A stretch of DNA of 12,504 bases, taken from positions 1 through 12,504 of the forward strand of contig DATCVR010000048.1 of the NCBI GenBank assembly GCA_036566745.1, written 5' to 3'. Shown in pieces: positions 1 through 6,948 of the stretch (the first letter of the stretch is position 1; each line of letters begins with the position of its first letter). The notes under the pieces were generated by a model. That model saw only the letters and a program-made list of their open reading frames with translations. It had not been told where the DNA came from and searched no databases. The stretch comes from DATCVR01 sp036566745. Lineage in GTDB: Bacteria; Actinomycetota; Actinomycetes; Jiangellales; Jiangellaceae. The position numbers were made by a program, and so were the translations under genes.

Positions 1-1352
1 ACTTCCTCCGCCACGCGAGCTGGCTGACCTGCCTGTCGGCCGCCGGGCCGGGCCGCCTCGACCTGGCCACCCACCCGTCGTACCTCCCGCTGTTCAGCAC
101 CGACCACCGCGTGAGCGGGCTGCTCGACGTCGCCGGCGTGGGAGGGGCCGACCTGGCGGGCTACGACCTCGTCGTGGTGCCCGGCACGTTCCGACCGGAA
201 CGGTTCGACCCGGTCATCGCGCGGGGCCTGTACGCCTGGAACGACGGCTGGGCGTACGTCCGGCACGGCGTCGTGGTCGCCTCGGGGGACAAGACCGACC
301 TCAACTACTTCTCCGCCGCCAGCCACCAGCACGGCGAGACCGCGCTTCCGACGGCCACCGCGGTGTCGCTGGCGTTTCCCGCGGCCGAGGTCGGCGAGGT
401 CGCCCGGGCCGTCCGGCAGACCTTCGGCACCGCGCGCCCCGTCATCGTCTACAACCCCACGGCGTCCAACCCGGTCACCCGGCGGACCACCATCACGAAG
501 GAGGTCGAGAACGTCCTCGACCTCGCGGACCACGCCGCCCTGCTCGGCGCGGTACGCACGCGGCTGCCCGAGTACGACGTCCTGGTCGGCAGCGCGCTCG
601 TGCCCGGCGACGAGCAGAACCGGTCCCGCATCGAGGCCCTGGCCGCGACCTTCGGCGCCGACCCGGGCGTCCGCACGATCTTCGACGTCGGCGGCGTCCC
701 CGATCTCACCACGCTGCGCGGCTTCAGCACCCTGCTGGCCGGCGAGGCCGTGACGGCGATGCTGGGCACGAGCACGGGCACCAACACCCACCTGGCGGCC
801 CTGGTCGACCTGCCGGCGTTCTCCGTCGAGCGAGGCGCCGACGACGGGATGATCGCCAACTGGCGGCGCGCGGACGAGCTCCCGATGGGCTCGATCCGCT
901 GGCGCAACCCGTCACCCCTGGTCGGCGCGGTCAACCTCGACTGGGAGCGCAAGACCCTCGCCGACCTCACCGACGTCGCCGACGCCTTCGTCGCGCACCT
1001 CGGCGTCCACGTCGACGGCCCGCACACCGCTCTGCGGAGCGACGCCCAGGACGCCGCCGCGCTGGCTGGGGTGTTTCTCGCCCGGCTCGACGACGCACCG
1101 CCCGCGGAGTTCGTGGCGGCCGGGCTGGAGGTCCTCGCTCTCGTGCGCCCGGACCTCCGCGACTGGTACGGCGACTTCGCCGACGAGCTGGCCTATCTGC
1201 GGCTCCGACCTGGGTTCGCCGCGGTGACGGCCCTGGCCGACCTGCCGGGCCTGCCGCCCACACTGCTGGAGCGAGAGTCGGTCACCCTGCGAGGGCTCAT
1301 CCGCGACTCGATGCTGCACAAGCTGGCCCACCTGGTCGTCCACAGCCGGTGA
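1..1352 (+). CDS. Glycosyltransferase-like protein, 5'-truncated by window edge (no kinase domain)
   Basis: The reading frame is open from base 3 and homologous to the gene at 6949-9639 right to the left edge. The true start is therefore outside the window, and about 134 residues are missing if it resembles its paralogue. The GTG at 111 is internal. Seen: an Arg-Pro-Val-Ile-Val-Tyr-Asn-Pro strand at 435-458, a Thr-Leu-Arg-Gly-Phe-Ser segment near 711-728, and a Gly-Thr-Asn-Thr-His-Leu-Ala-Ala segment at 777-800 followed by Leu-Pro. This order recalls the C-terminal half of GT-B glycosyltransferases of the GT9/heptosyltransferase type, where a conserved His-Leu-Ala-Ala turn lies near the nucleotide-sugar site. 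The assignment is family resemblance by eye. The protein ends just after Met-Leu-His-Lys-Leu-Ala, exactly where the paralogue continues into a kinase-like domain. It precedes the HD gene by 127 bases on the same strand, so co-transcription is plausible. No signal peptide or membrane segment is visible. Donor, acceptor and role are unknown. Confidence 0.7.
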   Translation, partial: FLRHASWLTCLSAAGPGRLDLATHPSYLPLFSTDHRVSGLLDVAGVGGADLAGYDLVVVPGTFRPERFDPVIARGLYAWNDGWAYVRHGVVVASGDKTDLNYFSAASHQHGETALPTATAVSLAFPAAEVGEVARAVRQTFGTARPVIVYNPTASNPVTRRTTITKEVENVLDLADHAALLGAVRTRLPEYDVLVGSALVPGDEQNRSRIEALAATFGADPGVRTIFDVGGVPDLTTLRGFSTLLAGEAVTAMLGTSTGTNTHLAALVDLPAFSVERGADDGMIANWRRADELPMGSIRWRNPSPLVGAVNLDWERKTLADLTDVADAFVAHLGVHVDGPHTALRSDAQDAAALAGVFLARLDDAPPAEFVAAGLEVLALVRPDLRDWYGDFADELAYLRLRPGFAAVTALADLPGLPPTLLERESVTLRGLIRDSMLHKLAHLVVHSR

Positions 1353-1401
1353 GCGTCGTGCGACGGCACCTGGACCGAAGGATTACCATGCGACTCATCG
1401 G

Positions 1402-1438
1402 CGCGGGCCCGCGAAGCCGCGGGGTCGTCCAGGGGACG
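1402..1438. repeat. Two inverted repeats in the leader of the HD gene
   Basis: The 127-base gap between the glycosyltransferase-like gene and the HD gene contains a perfect 12-bp palindrome, CGCGGGCCCGCG (1402-1413). It also contains a short hairpin, CGTCC-AGG-GGACG (1426-1438). Either could form RNA structure, acting as an attenuator, processing site or weak terminator. Neither is followed by a T run, so an ordinary intrinsic terminator is unlikely. GC-rich DNA makes such short repeats by chance, so function is uncertain. Confidence 0.3.
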
Positions 1439-1463
1439 TCACGCGCCGAGCACGGCCGACGAG

Positions 1464-1469
1464 AAGGAG
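1464..1469 (+). promoter_or_regulatory. Ribosome binding site supporting a TTG start
   Basis: AAGGAG lies ten bases before the TTG at 1480. No in-frame ATG or GTG occurs between the upstream gene's stop and this TTG, so the site decides the start of the HD gene. Confidence 0.6.
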
Positions 1470-1479
1470 CGCTCAGGTC

Positions 1480-2628
1480 TTGTCCAGCAACGCGCGTGGC
1501 GATGAGCCTTTCACCCACGGCTCCGGATCGCCGCGCCTCGAAGCCGAGCGGGTCATCGCCAACACGCTGTCGGAGAAGGACCTCCGCGAGTTCTACGACC
1601 CGGCTGGTCTGCGCACCACGGTGCCGCTCGGCGAGTTCCTCGACGACGTCGCCGCCACGCGCCGGCCGTTCACGCTGGCCTCGGTCGGCGAGCTGACCGG
1701 TCACGAGGTCATCCTCGCCGAGGGCCTGCACGCCCTGCTCGACGGCGGCGAAGGCGTGGCGCTGCCCATCGCCGCCGACCGCCAGATCGCCATCGCCGAC
1801 GCCCTGGCCAGGTACGCCGAGAACGTCGCGCTCTCGGTCATCGACGTGGCCGACGGCCTGGCCAGCGAGACCGCCCACCTCCAGGGCATGCTCCGCACCG
1901 GGACGCTCCGCCCGATCCCGGACCGCGTGGTCCTGGCCGGTCGAGTCCTGGCCGCAGTCGCCCACGAGGGCGGCATGCGGCGCAGCGGTCGCGACTTCTT
2001 CATGCACCCCGACGAGGTCGCCACCATCGTCACCACGGCGTGGCAGCGGCAGATGACCGCCGACGAGGACGACCGCCTCGACGTCGTGCGCTTCCTCGCC
2101 TACGGCCACGACGGCTTCGAGGACACCATCGACCCGTTCGGCGGGTACCTCTCGGAGAAGTCGGTCCTCATCTCGCCGCTGGTGGCCCGCCGGGTGCTCG
2201 AGATCCTCGGCATCCCCGACGCCCGCGCGATCGCCCGCATCCTGCTCCTGATGACCCGCACCAAGGACGTCGACGGCAACAAGATGGAGTACTTCGACTA
2301 CCTCCACCGCGGGGTACGCGAAGGCGGCATCCTCTTCACCCTCACCAAGTCGCCCGACATCCACCACAACCTCAACATCGAGCCCGACATGATCGAGCGC
2401 GGCGACCGCAAGGCCCGCGCCAAGTACGAGAAGCGCGAGACCTACCGCGCGGCGGTCGACGAGATGCGCCTCGCGGCCGAGCAGTTCGACGCCGCCACGG
2501 CCTGGATCGTCCACTCGATCTTCGCAGTCTCACCCGTCGACATCATGTCCACGATGAAGAGCGACACCGTCAGCCTGCAGGAGATCGCCGCGGCCGTGCG
2601 ACAGAAGGTGGCCGAGCGCACCGCCTGA
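1480..2628 (+). CDS. Stand-alone RelA/SpoT-type HD phosphohydrolase (putative small alarmone hydrolase)
   Basis: This is a 382-residue protein starting at TTG behind a good AAGGAG site. Residues about 155-300 match the HD hydrolase half of RelA/SpoT proteins. H162 is followed 14 residues later by H176-Pro (the RelA His-Pro metal ligand), with an Arg-Arg-Ser-Gly between them as in Rel (usually Arg-Lys-Ser-Gly). Next come H210-D211-G-F-E214-D215 (the HDxxED motif) and D293-I-H-H296-N297, matching the Asp-Arg-Leu-His-Asn motif. All expected metal ligands and the catalytic Glu-Asp pair are therefore present. No synthetase, TGS or ACT domain follows. About 150 N-terminal and 80 C-terminal residues are unrecognised, so it is longer than minimal MESH1-type hydrolases. 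The spacing from His-Pro to HD is 34 residues rather than the 24 seen in the RelA of this window. Inference: a soluble Mn-dependent pyrophosphohydrolase acting on (p)ppGpp or a related nucleotide. It follows the glycosyltransferase-like gene and may share its transcript. A different nucleotide substrate is possible. Confidence 0.75.
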   Translation: MSSNARGDEPFTHGSGSPRLEAERVIANTLSEKDLREFYDPAGLRTTVPLGEFLDDVAATRRPFTLASVGELTGHEVILAEGLHALLDGGEGVALPIAADRQIAIADALARYAENVALSVIDVADGLASETAHLQGMLRTGTLRPIPDRVVLAGRVLAAVAHEGGMRRSGRDFFMHPDEVATIVTTAWQRQMTADEDDRLDVVRFLAYGHDGFEDTIDPFGGYLSEKSVLISPLVARRVLEILGIPDARAIARILLLMTRTKDVDGNKMEYFDYLHRGVREGGILFTLTKSPDIHHNLNIEPDMIERGDRKARAKYEKRETYRAAVDEMRLAAEQFDAATAWIVHSIFAVSPVDIMSTMKSDTVSLQEIAAAVRQKVAERTA

Positions 2629-3411
2629 TCATGGCCGCGCCGCGGCGGCGACGAGCCACTGCCGCACCAGCGCGGCGAAGGCCGAGGGCTGCTCGAAGGG
2701 CAGATAGTGGCCCGCGTCGGCCAGGACCGCGTAGGTGCCGGCCGGGTATCTCGCCAGGGCCGAGAACTGGTCGGCGAATCCCGCGATCCCGTCGCCCCGC
2801 CCGGCGACGATCATGGTGGGACCGGCGAACCTTGCGGGGGAGTCCTCGTCGGTGAGTCGATAGCCGGTCGAGCGCAGCCGGCCCAGGTAGTCGTCGTCGC
2901 CGGGCGGGGCGGCCGTCAGCAGGCCGGCCACCTGCTCTGCCGCGGCAGCCGTGCGATTCCCCAGCGCGACCGTCAGGTGCTCCCGCCACTGCGGGCCGAC
3001 GCCGGCCAGCCACTCGCGCCGCTGCGCGGGGACGACACCACTCAGGTCCCGGTCGGCCGGCCGGATCCGCACTCCGGCGACGATCAGCAGCAACCCCGCT
3101 ACCTGGTGCGGTCGACGGCGGGCGAGCGCGGCGGCCAGGTAGCCGCCGTACGAGCAGCCGGTCAGGAGGAACCGCCGCTCACCGACCGTCTCGGCGACGT
3201 ACTCCTCGACGGCGTCCAGCACGCCGTCGGAGGTGAGCGCACCGGCCGGCGAACCGCCGGTACCGGGGAGATCGACGTAGCGCCGTTCGAGCCCGGGCCA
3301 GTCGGACAGCGCCGGCTCCAGGGCCGCCGCCGTGACCGAACCGTCCAGCCCGAACCACGGCAGGCAGACCACGGGCGTGCCGGTGCCGGCGGATCGCGCG
3401 GCGAGAGTCAT
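2629..3411 (-). CDS. Alpha/beta-hydrolase fold protein
   Basis: This 260-residue single-domain protein is of normal length for soluble alpha/beta hydrolases. The nucleophile elbow is Gly-Cys-Ser-Tyr-Gly-Gly with Ser87. The likely acid is Asp207 in Gly-Arg-Gly-Asp-Gly, and the histidine is His235 in Asp-Ala-Gly-His-Tyr-Leu-Pro-Phe. Order and spacing fit a complete catalytic triad. An Asp-Leu-Pro-Gly-Thr-Gly turn near residues 47-52 fits the usual loop after an early strand. No signal peptide is visible, so it is probably cytoplasmic. The substrate cannot be told; esterase, lactonase or C-C hydrolase activities all share this fold. The ATG start has only a weak GGGACC upstream. The gene faces the HD gene tail to tail with no spacer and is divergent from yajC. 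Confidence 0.85.
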   Translation of the reverse strand: MTLAARSAGTGTPVVCLPWFGLDGSVTAAALEPALSDWPGLERRYVDLPGTGGSPAGALTSDGVLDAVEEYVAETVGERRFLLTGCSYGGYLAAALARRRPHQVAGLLLIVAGVRIRPADRDLSGVVPAQRREWLAGVGPQWREHLTVALGNRTAAAAEQVAGLLTAAPPGDDDYLGRLRSTGYRLTDEDSPARFAGPTMIVAGRGDGIAGFADQFSALARYPAGTYAVLADAGHYLPFEQPSAFAALVRQWLVAAAARP

Positions 3412-3490
3412 GGTCCCGATCGAAGCACACGGCGCCGCACGACAGGCCGGCCGGATCCGGGCGGAAGGCGGCGATCGGGCTGCCCGGGGT

Positions 3491-3496
3491 TACAAT
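3491..3496 (+). promoter_or_regulatory. Candidate -10 element for the yajC-secD-secF operon
   Basis: TACAAT is a good match to the actinobacterial sigma-A -10 consensus. It lies in the 167-base divergent gap between the hydrolase and yajC. No convincing -35 hexamer is seen 16-18 bases upstream. It would give a leader of roughly 75 bases before the yajC ATG. This gap holds no gene that I can see. Confidence 0.35.
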
Positions 3497-3578
3497 CGCG
3501 CGGTCGGCGGCCACCCGGTCTCCGGCCCTCGCATCCGCGCTGCTCACTCGCGCGCCTCGGAAGGATTCTCCAGCTCTC

Positions 3579-3980
3579 ATGGACGCTGCATCGCTGCTGC
3601 TCCCCGTACTGCTCATCGCCGTCTTCTACTTCCTGCTCATCCGCCCGCAGCAGAAGCAGCGTCGCCAGATGACGGAATTGCAGCAGTCGATCACCCCCGG
3701 CACCCGCGTCATGACCGGCGCCGGCCTGCTCGGCACCGTCGTCTCCATCGACGACGACGAGGTCGAGCTGGAGGTCGCGCCGGGCGTCACCAACCGCTAC
3801 GTGCGCCGGGCCATCGTCAACGTCGTTCCCGAGCGGGGCGCCGCTCAGCCCGGCCCCGACCACGAGGCGATCGACACGTCGACCACTCCCGACGCTCCCG
3901 CCACCGACGTTGACGGCGCCACCGGCCCCGCGTCGCCGCCGAAGGAAGACGGCACGAACGGCGACGACACCAAGAACTGA
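3579..3980 (+). CDS. yajC: YajC, Sec translocase accessory subunit
   Basis: This is a 133-residue inner-membrane protein that associates with SecD and SecF to support Sec-dependent export. One N-terminal membrane helix (about residues 5-22, Leu/Val/Ile/Phe-rich) is followed at once by the hallmark Ile-Arg-Pro-Gln-Gln-Lys-Gln-Arg-Arg. Next come the conserved Gly-Thr-Arg-Val-Met-Thr and Gly-Leu-Leu-Gly-Thr-Val segments of the small cytoplasmic domain. After about residue 90 the tail is rich in Pro, Thr and Asp and looks disordered, as is common in actinobacteria. The ATG is preceded by GGAAGGA about 13 bases away, a little far but acceptable. secD follows after 94 bases, consistent with an operon. 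In actinobacteria ruvB normally precedes yajC; here the accessory genes occupy that side. Confidence 0.95.
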   Translation: MDAASLLLPVLLIAVFYFLLIRPQQKQRRQMTELQQSITPGTRVMTGAGLLGTVVSIDDDEVELEVAPGVTNRYVRRAIVNVVPERGAAQPGPDHEAIDTSTTPDAPATDVDGATGPASPPKEDGTNGDDTKN

Positions 3981-4074
3981 TCGAGTGACGCCGGAACCTC
4001 GGCGCCCGATCGGTCGTTGGCTGACGGTGGCACGCCAGCCGTACTGATCCGTATCGACCTCGGACAAGGACCTC

Positions 4075-5694
4075 GTGGCAAAGACTCCGACCCCACGCCC
4101 GTGGCGCCCGCTGGGCGTCCTGGCACTGGTGCTCGCCGCGCTGTACGGCGGGCTGGCACTGCTCGGCACCTGGTCACCGCGCCTGGGCCTCGACCTCGAA
4201 GGTGGCACCAGCGTCACCCTCACCGCCTCCACCACGGACGGCGAGGCGCCCTCGGCCGAGAGCATGAGCCAGGCGCTCGACATCATCCGGTCCCGGGTCA
4301 ACGGCTCCGGCGTGTCCGAGGCGGAGGTCAGCACCCAGGGCAGCTCGAGCATCGTCGTGTCGATGCCCGACGTCGGCGAGGACGACCTCGTCGAGATGGT
4401 CGGCCAGACCGCCGAACTCCGGTTCCGGCCGGTCCGGGCGGTCCTCGACGGTGCCGGCCCGGTGGAGCAGCCCGACCCGTCGGCGAGCCCCAGCGCGTCG
4501 CCCACGGCCACACCCACCCCGACTCCCACGCCGTCGGCCTCGGCCACGCCCCCGGCCGATCTGCCCCTGAGTGACACCACCGGCCCGGCGACGCCCGAGG
4601 AGCAGGCCGCCCTGGCCGGGTTCAGCTGCGACGACGTCGAGACCGGCGCCGCCGACGACCCGAAGCTGTCGCTGTACACCTGCGACCAGGACAACACCAC
4701 CCGGTTCCTGCTCGGCCCGGCCGACGTGGTGGGCACCGACGTCGAGAGCGCGACCGCCGCGATTCCCCAGGGCGACGTCTCGTGGGTGGTCAACCTCCAG
4801 TTCACCGGTGAGGGCTCGGACAAGTTCTACTCGAGCACCCAGGCCCTGGCCACCCAGGCGCCGCCGCAGAACTCCTTCGCGATCGTCCTCGACGGCCAGG
4901 TCGTCACCTATCCCGAGGTCACCAACGCCATCCCGGGCGGACAGGCGACCATCTCCGGCTCGTTCGACCAGGAGTCGGCACAGCGGCTGGCCACCGTTCT
5001 CAACTACGGCGCGCTGCCGCTGACCTTCGAGACCAGCGACGTCTCCACGGTCACCCCCACACTCGGCGCCACGCAGCTCGAGGCCGGGCTCATCGCCGGC
5101 GCGATCGGCCTCGGACTGGTCCTGCTGTACTCGCTGGCCTACTACCGCGGGCTCGGCTTCGTCGTGGCGGCCAGCCTGGTCGTCGCAGGCGCGCTCACCT
5201 ACGGACTGCTCGTGCTGCTCGGCGAGGCCATCGGCTTCACGCTCACCATCGCCGGCATCGCGGGCATCATCGTCTCGATCGGCATCACCGCCGACTCGTT
5301 CGTGGTGTTCTTCGAACGCATCCGCGACGAGATCCGCGAGGGTCGCAGCGTACGGATGGCGGTCGAGACCGGCTGGGACCGTGCCCGCCGCACCATCCTG
5401 ACCAGCGACGCCGTATCGCTGCTCGCCGCGTTCTTCCTGTATGTGTTCTCGGTGGCCAACGTGCGAGGGTTCGCCTTCGCCCTCGGACTCACCACCCTGG
5501 TCGACCTCGTCATCGTCTTCCTGTTCACCAAGCCGTTCGTCACCGTCCTCGCACGCAGCCGGTTCTTCGGCGCCGGTCATCCGTGGTCCGGACTCGATCC
5601 CGAACGACTCGGCGCACCCCGGCGGGTCGGCCTCGCCGGGCGGCGCCGACCCGCGCAGCCGGCGAAGGAAGCCACCGCGGAGGGGAAGAACTGA
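4075..5694 (+). CDS. secD: SecD, protein translocase subunit
   Basis: This is a 539-residue RND-type membrane protein that with SecF uses the proton-motive force to complete translocation of exported proteins. It has an N-terminal membrane helix (about residues 11-31), then the signature Gly-Leu-Asp-Leu-Glu-Gly-Gly-Thr near residues 38-45. A large extracytoplasmic domain follows. The C-terminal membrane bundle (about 335-495) includes Ile-Gly-Ile-Thr-Ala-Asp-Ser-Phe-Val with the conserved charged Glu-Arg-Ile-Arg-Asp-Glu after it. A low-complexity Ser/Ala/Pro/Thr linker at about residues 135-163 interrupts the periplasmic domain. The GTG start has AAGGA four bases upstream. The C-terminal Arg/Lys/Ala-rich tail ends in the secF start. 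In E. coli these proteins act with YajC; the same arrangement is expected here. Confidence 0.95.
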   Translation: MAKTPTPRPWRPLGVLALVLAALYGGLALLGTWSPRLGLDLEGGTSVTLTASTTDGEAPSAESMSQALDIIRSRVNGSGVSEAEVSTQGSSSIVVSMPDVGEDDLVEMVGQTAELRFRPVRAVLDGAGPVEQPDPSASPSASPTATPTPTPTPSASATPPADLPLSDTTGPATPEEQAALAGFSCDDVETGAADDPKLSLYTCDQDNTTRFLLGPADVVGTDVESATAAIPQGDVSWVVNLQFTGEGSDKFYSSTQALATQAPPQNSFAIVLDGQVVTYPEVTNAIPGGQATISGSFDQESAQRLATVLNYGALPLTFETSDVSTVTPTLGATQLEAGLIAGAIGLGLVLLYSLAYYRGLGFVVAASLVVAGALTYGLLVLLGEAIGFTLTIAGIAGIIVSIGITADSFVVFFERIRDEIREGRSVRMAVETGWDRARRTILTSDAVSLLAAFFLYVFSVANVRGFAFALGLTTLVDLVIVFLFTKPFVTVLARSRFFGAGHPWSGLDPERLGAPRRVGLAGRRRPAQPAKEATAEGKN

Positions 5695-6842
5695 TGAGCG
5701 ACGCACCCGAGGCCGCCCAGACGCAGGCGCCGACCCGCCGATCGCTGAGCAACCGGCTGTACACCGGCGAGACCTCGCTGGGGATCGTCAATCGCGCCAA
5801 GCGCTGGTACGCGATCAGCGCGGTGCTGCTCGTGGTCGCCGTCGGAGCGCTGATCTTCCGCGGGCTCGAGTTCGGCATCGAGTTCACCGGCGGCGCCGAG
5901 ATCTCGGCCACCGCGTCGTCCACCGACGACTCCACCGTCGACGACGTCACCGAAGCCGTCGTGGCCACCGGCATCGACGGTGCCGCCGACCCGCGGGTGA
6001 CGATCATCGGCGACGACACCGTGCGAGTCCAGGCCGGCAGTCTGTCCACCGAGGAGACCAACACGCTCCGCGACGTCCTCGCCAACGAGCTCGGCGTCGA
6101 CAGCAACGAGGTCACCACCCAGGTGATCGGGCCGTCGTGGGGCGCCGAGATCACCCGCCAGGCGTCGCTGGGCCTGGGCCTGTTCGTGGTCGCGGTGGCG
6201 ATCTTCCTCTCCATCGCCTACGAGTGGAAGCTGGCGGTGGCCGCGCTGGTGTCGCTGCTGCACGACGTGGTCATCACGGTGGGCATCTACGCCCTGGTGG
6301 GCTTCGACGTCACTCCCGCCACGGTCATCGGCTTCCTCACGATCCTGGGCTATTCGCTGTACGACACCGTGGTGATCTTCGACAAGCTGCGCGAGAACAC
6401 CAAGGGCATCACGGCACAGAACCGGCACACCTACGCCGAGGCGGCGAACCTCGCGGTCAACCAATCGCTGATGCGCTCGATGAACACTTCGATCATCGCG
6501 TTGCTGCCGATCGGCGCGATCCTGTTCGTCGGTGCCGGGCTGCTCGGCGCGGGCACGCTCAAGGACCTCTCGCTGGCCCTGTTCATCGGCGTGGCCGTGG
6601 GCACGTACTCGTCGATCTTCATCGCGACGCCGCTGGCGGCGGACCTCAAGCGCCGCGAGCCGGCCATGCTGGCGCTCGAACGGCGAGTGGCGGCCCGGCG
6701 CGGTGGCACGACGCCCGCGGTCCCGGTGTCCGCGGCGACCACCATGCCGGCAGCCAGCTCCGCCGCACGCGGCGCGGTGGTCGAGTCCGGTTCCCGACGG
6801 CAGCCGCAGAAGCGGACCCGAGCCCAGCGGCGGTCGTCCTGA
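5694..6842 (+). CDS. secF: SecF, protein translocase subunit
   Basis: This 382-residue protein is the partner of SecD. The ATG at 5694 overlaps the secD TGA by one base (TGATG) and has a strong GGAGGGG at 5679-5685, so translation is probably coupled. The frame stays open to an upstream GTG at 5583, but that start lies deep inside secD and lacks support. There is one N-terminal helix (about residues 38-56), then Phe-Gly-Ile-Glu-Phe-Thr-Gly-Gly, the SecF signature. The C-terminal bundle contains Leu-Leu-His-Asp-Val-Val and Gly-Tyr-Ser-Leu-Tyr-Asp-Thr-Val-Val-Ile-Phe-Asp-Lys, both typical of SecF. The roughly 60-residue tail after the last helix is Ala/Arg-rich and probably cytoplasmic. No terminator-like hairpin with a T run follows the stop. 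Confidence 0.95.
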   Translation: MSDAPEAAQTQAPTRRSLSNRLYTGETSLGIVNRAKRWYAISAVLLVVAVGALIFRGLEFGIEFTGGAEISATASSTDDSTVDDVTEAVVATGIDGAADPRVTIIGDDTVRVQAGSLSTEETNTLRDVLANELGVDSNEVTTQVIGPSWGAEITRQASLGLGLFVVAVAIFLSIAYEWKLAVAALVSLLHDVVITVGIYALVGFDVTPATVIGFLTILGYSLYDTVVIFDKLRENTKGITAQNRHTYAEAANLAVNQSLMRSMNTSIIALLPIGAILFVGAGLLGAGTLKDLSLALFIGVAVGTYSSIFIATPLAADLKRREPAMLALERRVAARRGGTTPAVPVSAATTMPAASSAARGAVVESGSRRQPQKRTRAQRRSS

Positions 6843-6877
6843 CGTCTCGCAGGTGAACATCCGGTGACACTTCGGCC

Positions 6878-6893
6878 TCACATGATCATGTGA
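6878..6893. promoter_or_regulatory. 16-bp perfect palindrome, candidate operator
   Basis: TCACATGATCATGTGA reads the same on both strands and sits in the 106-base gap between secF and the glycosyltransferase-kinase gene. A copy of the half-site CATGTGA recurs at 6918-6924, 31 bases (about three helical turns) from the one at 6887-6893. That pattern would suit a dimeric regulator with a second, weaker contact. The family of the regulator cannot be named. The position, 55-70 bases before the start, fits repression or activation of the downstream gene. Confidence 0.45.
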
Positions 6894-6926
6894 TTCGGTG
6901 CTTACAAGGTGTGCGCGCATGTGAGT

Positions 6927-6942
6927 TCTCCACCCGTGGAGA
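6927..6942 (+). promoter_or_regulatory. Inverted repeat overlapping the ribosome binding site
   Basis: TCTCCACCCGTGGAGA can fold into a six-base-pair hairpin with loop CCCG. Its right arm contains the likely Shine-Dalgarno sequence GGAGA, six bases before the TTG at 6949. Folding would hide the ribosome binding site and lower translation. A similar but stronger inverted repeat occurs in the relA leader. Alternatively it is a DNA operator. Confidence 0.4.
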
Positions 6943-6948
6943 CGTCAA

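Noticed and set aside
111..113. GTG at 111 as the start of the first gene
   Set aside because: Homology to the paralogue at 6949-9639 continues upstream to base 3 in the same frame, so the gene begins outside the window.
1349..1696. Short plus-strand reading frame overlapping the first gene's stop (GTGA)
   Set aside because: Its protein is Arg/Ser-rich without recognisable motifs, and most of it overlaps the well-supported HD gene in another frame.
2634..2646. GCCGCG-C-CGCGGC inverted repeat near the convergent stops as a bidirectional terminator
   Set aside because: There is no T run on either side, and the sequence is coding for the Ala/Arg-rich C-terminus of the hydrolase; such repeats arise readily in GC-rich DNA.
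3408..4823. Long minus-strand open frames opposite yajC and secD
   Set aside because: They are shadows created by high GC content: low-complexity Gly/Arg/Asp-rich proteins facing clear yajC and secD homologues.
5583..5693. Upstream GTG start for secF, 37 codons longer
   Set aside because: It lies inside secD coding sequence, has no good ribosome site, and yields an Arg-rich extension not typical of SecF. The ATG at 5694 has a strong GGAGGGG and the classic stop-start overlap.
5577..6920. Long minus-strand open frame opposite secF
   Set aside because: The plus strand encodes an unmistakable SecF; the reverse product is His/Arg/Asp-rich with no motif.
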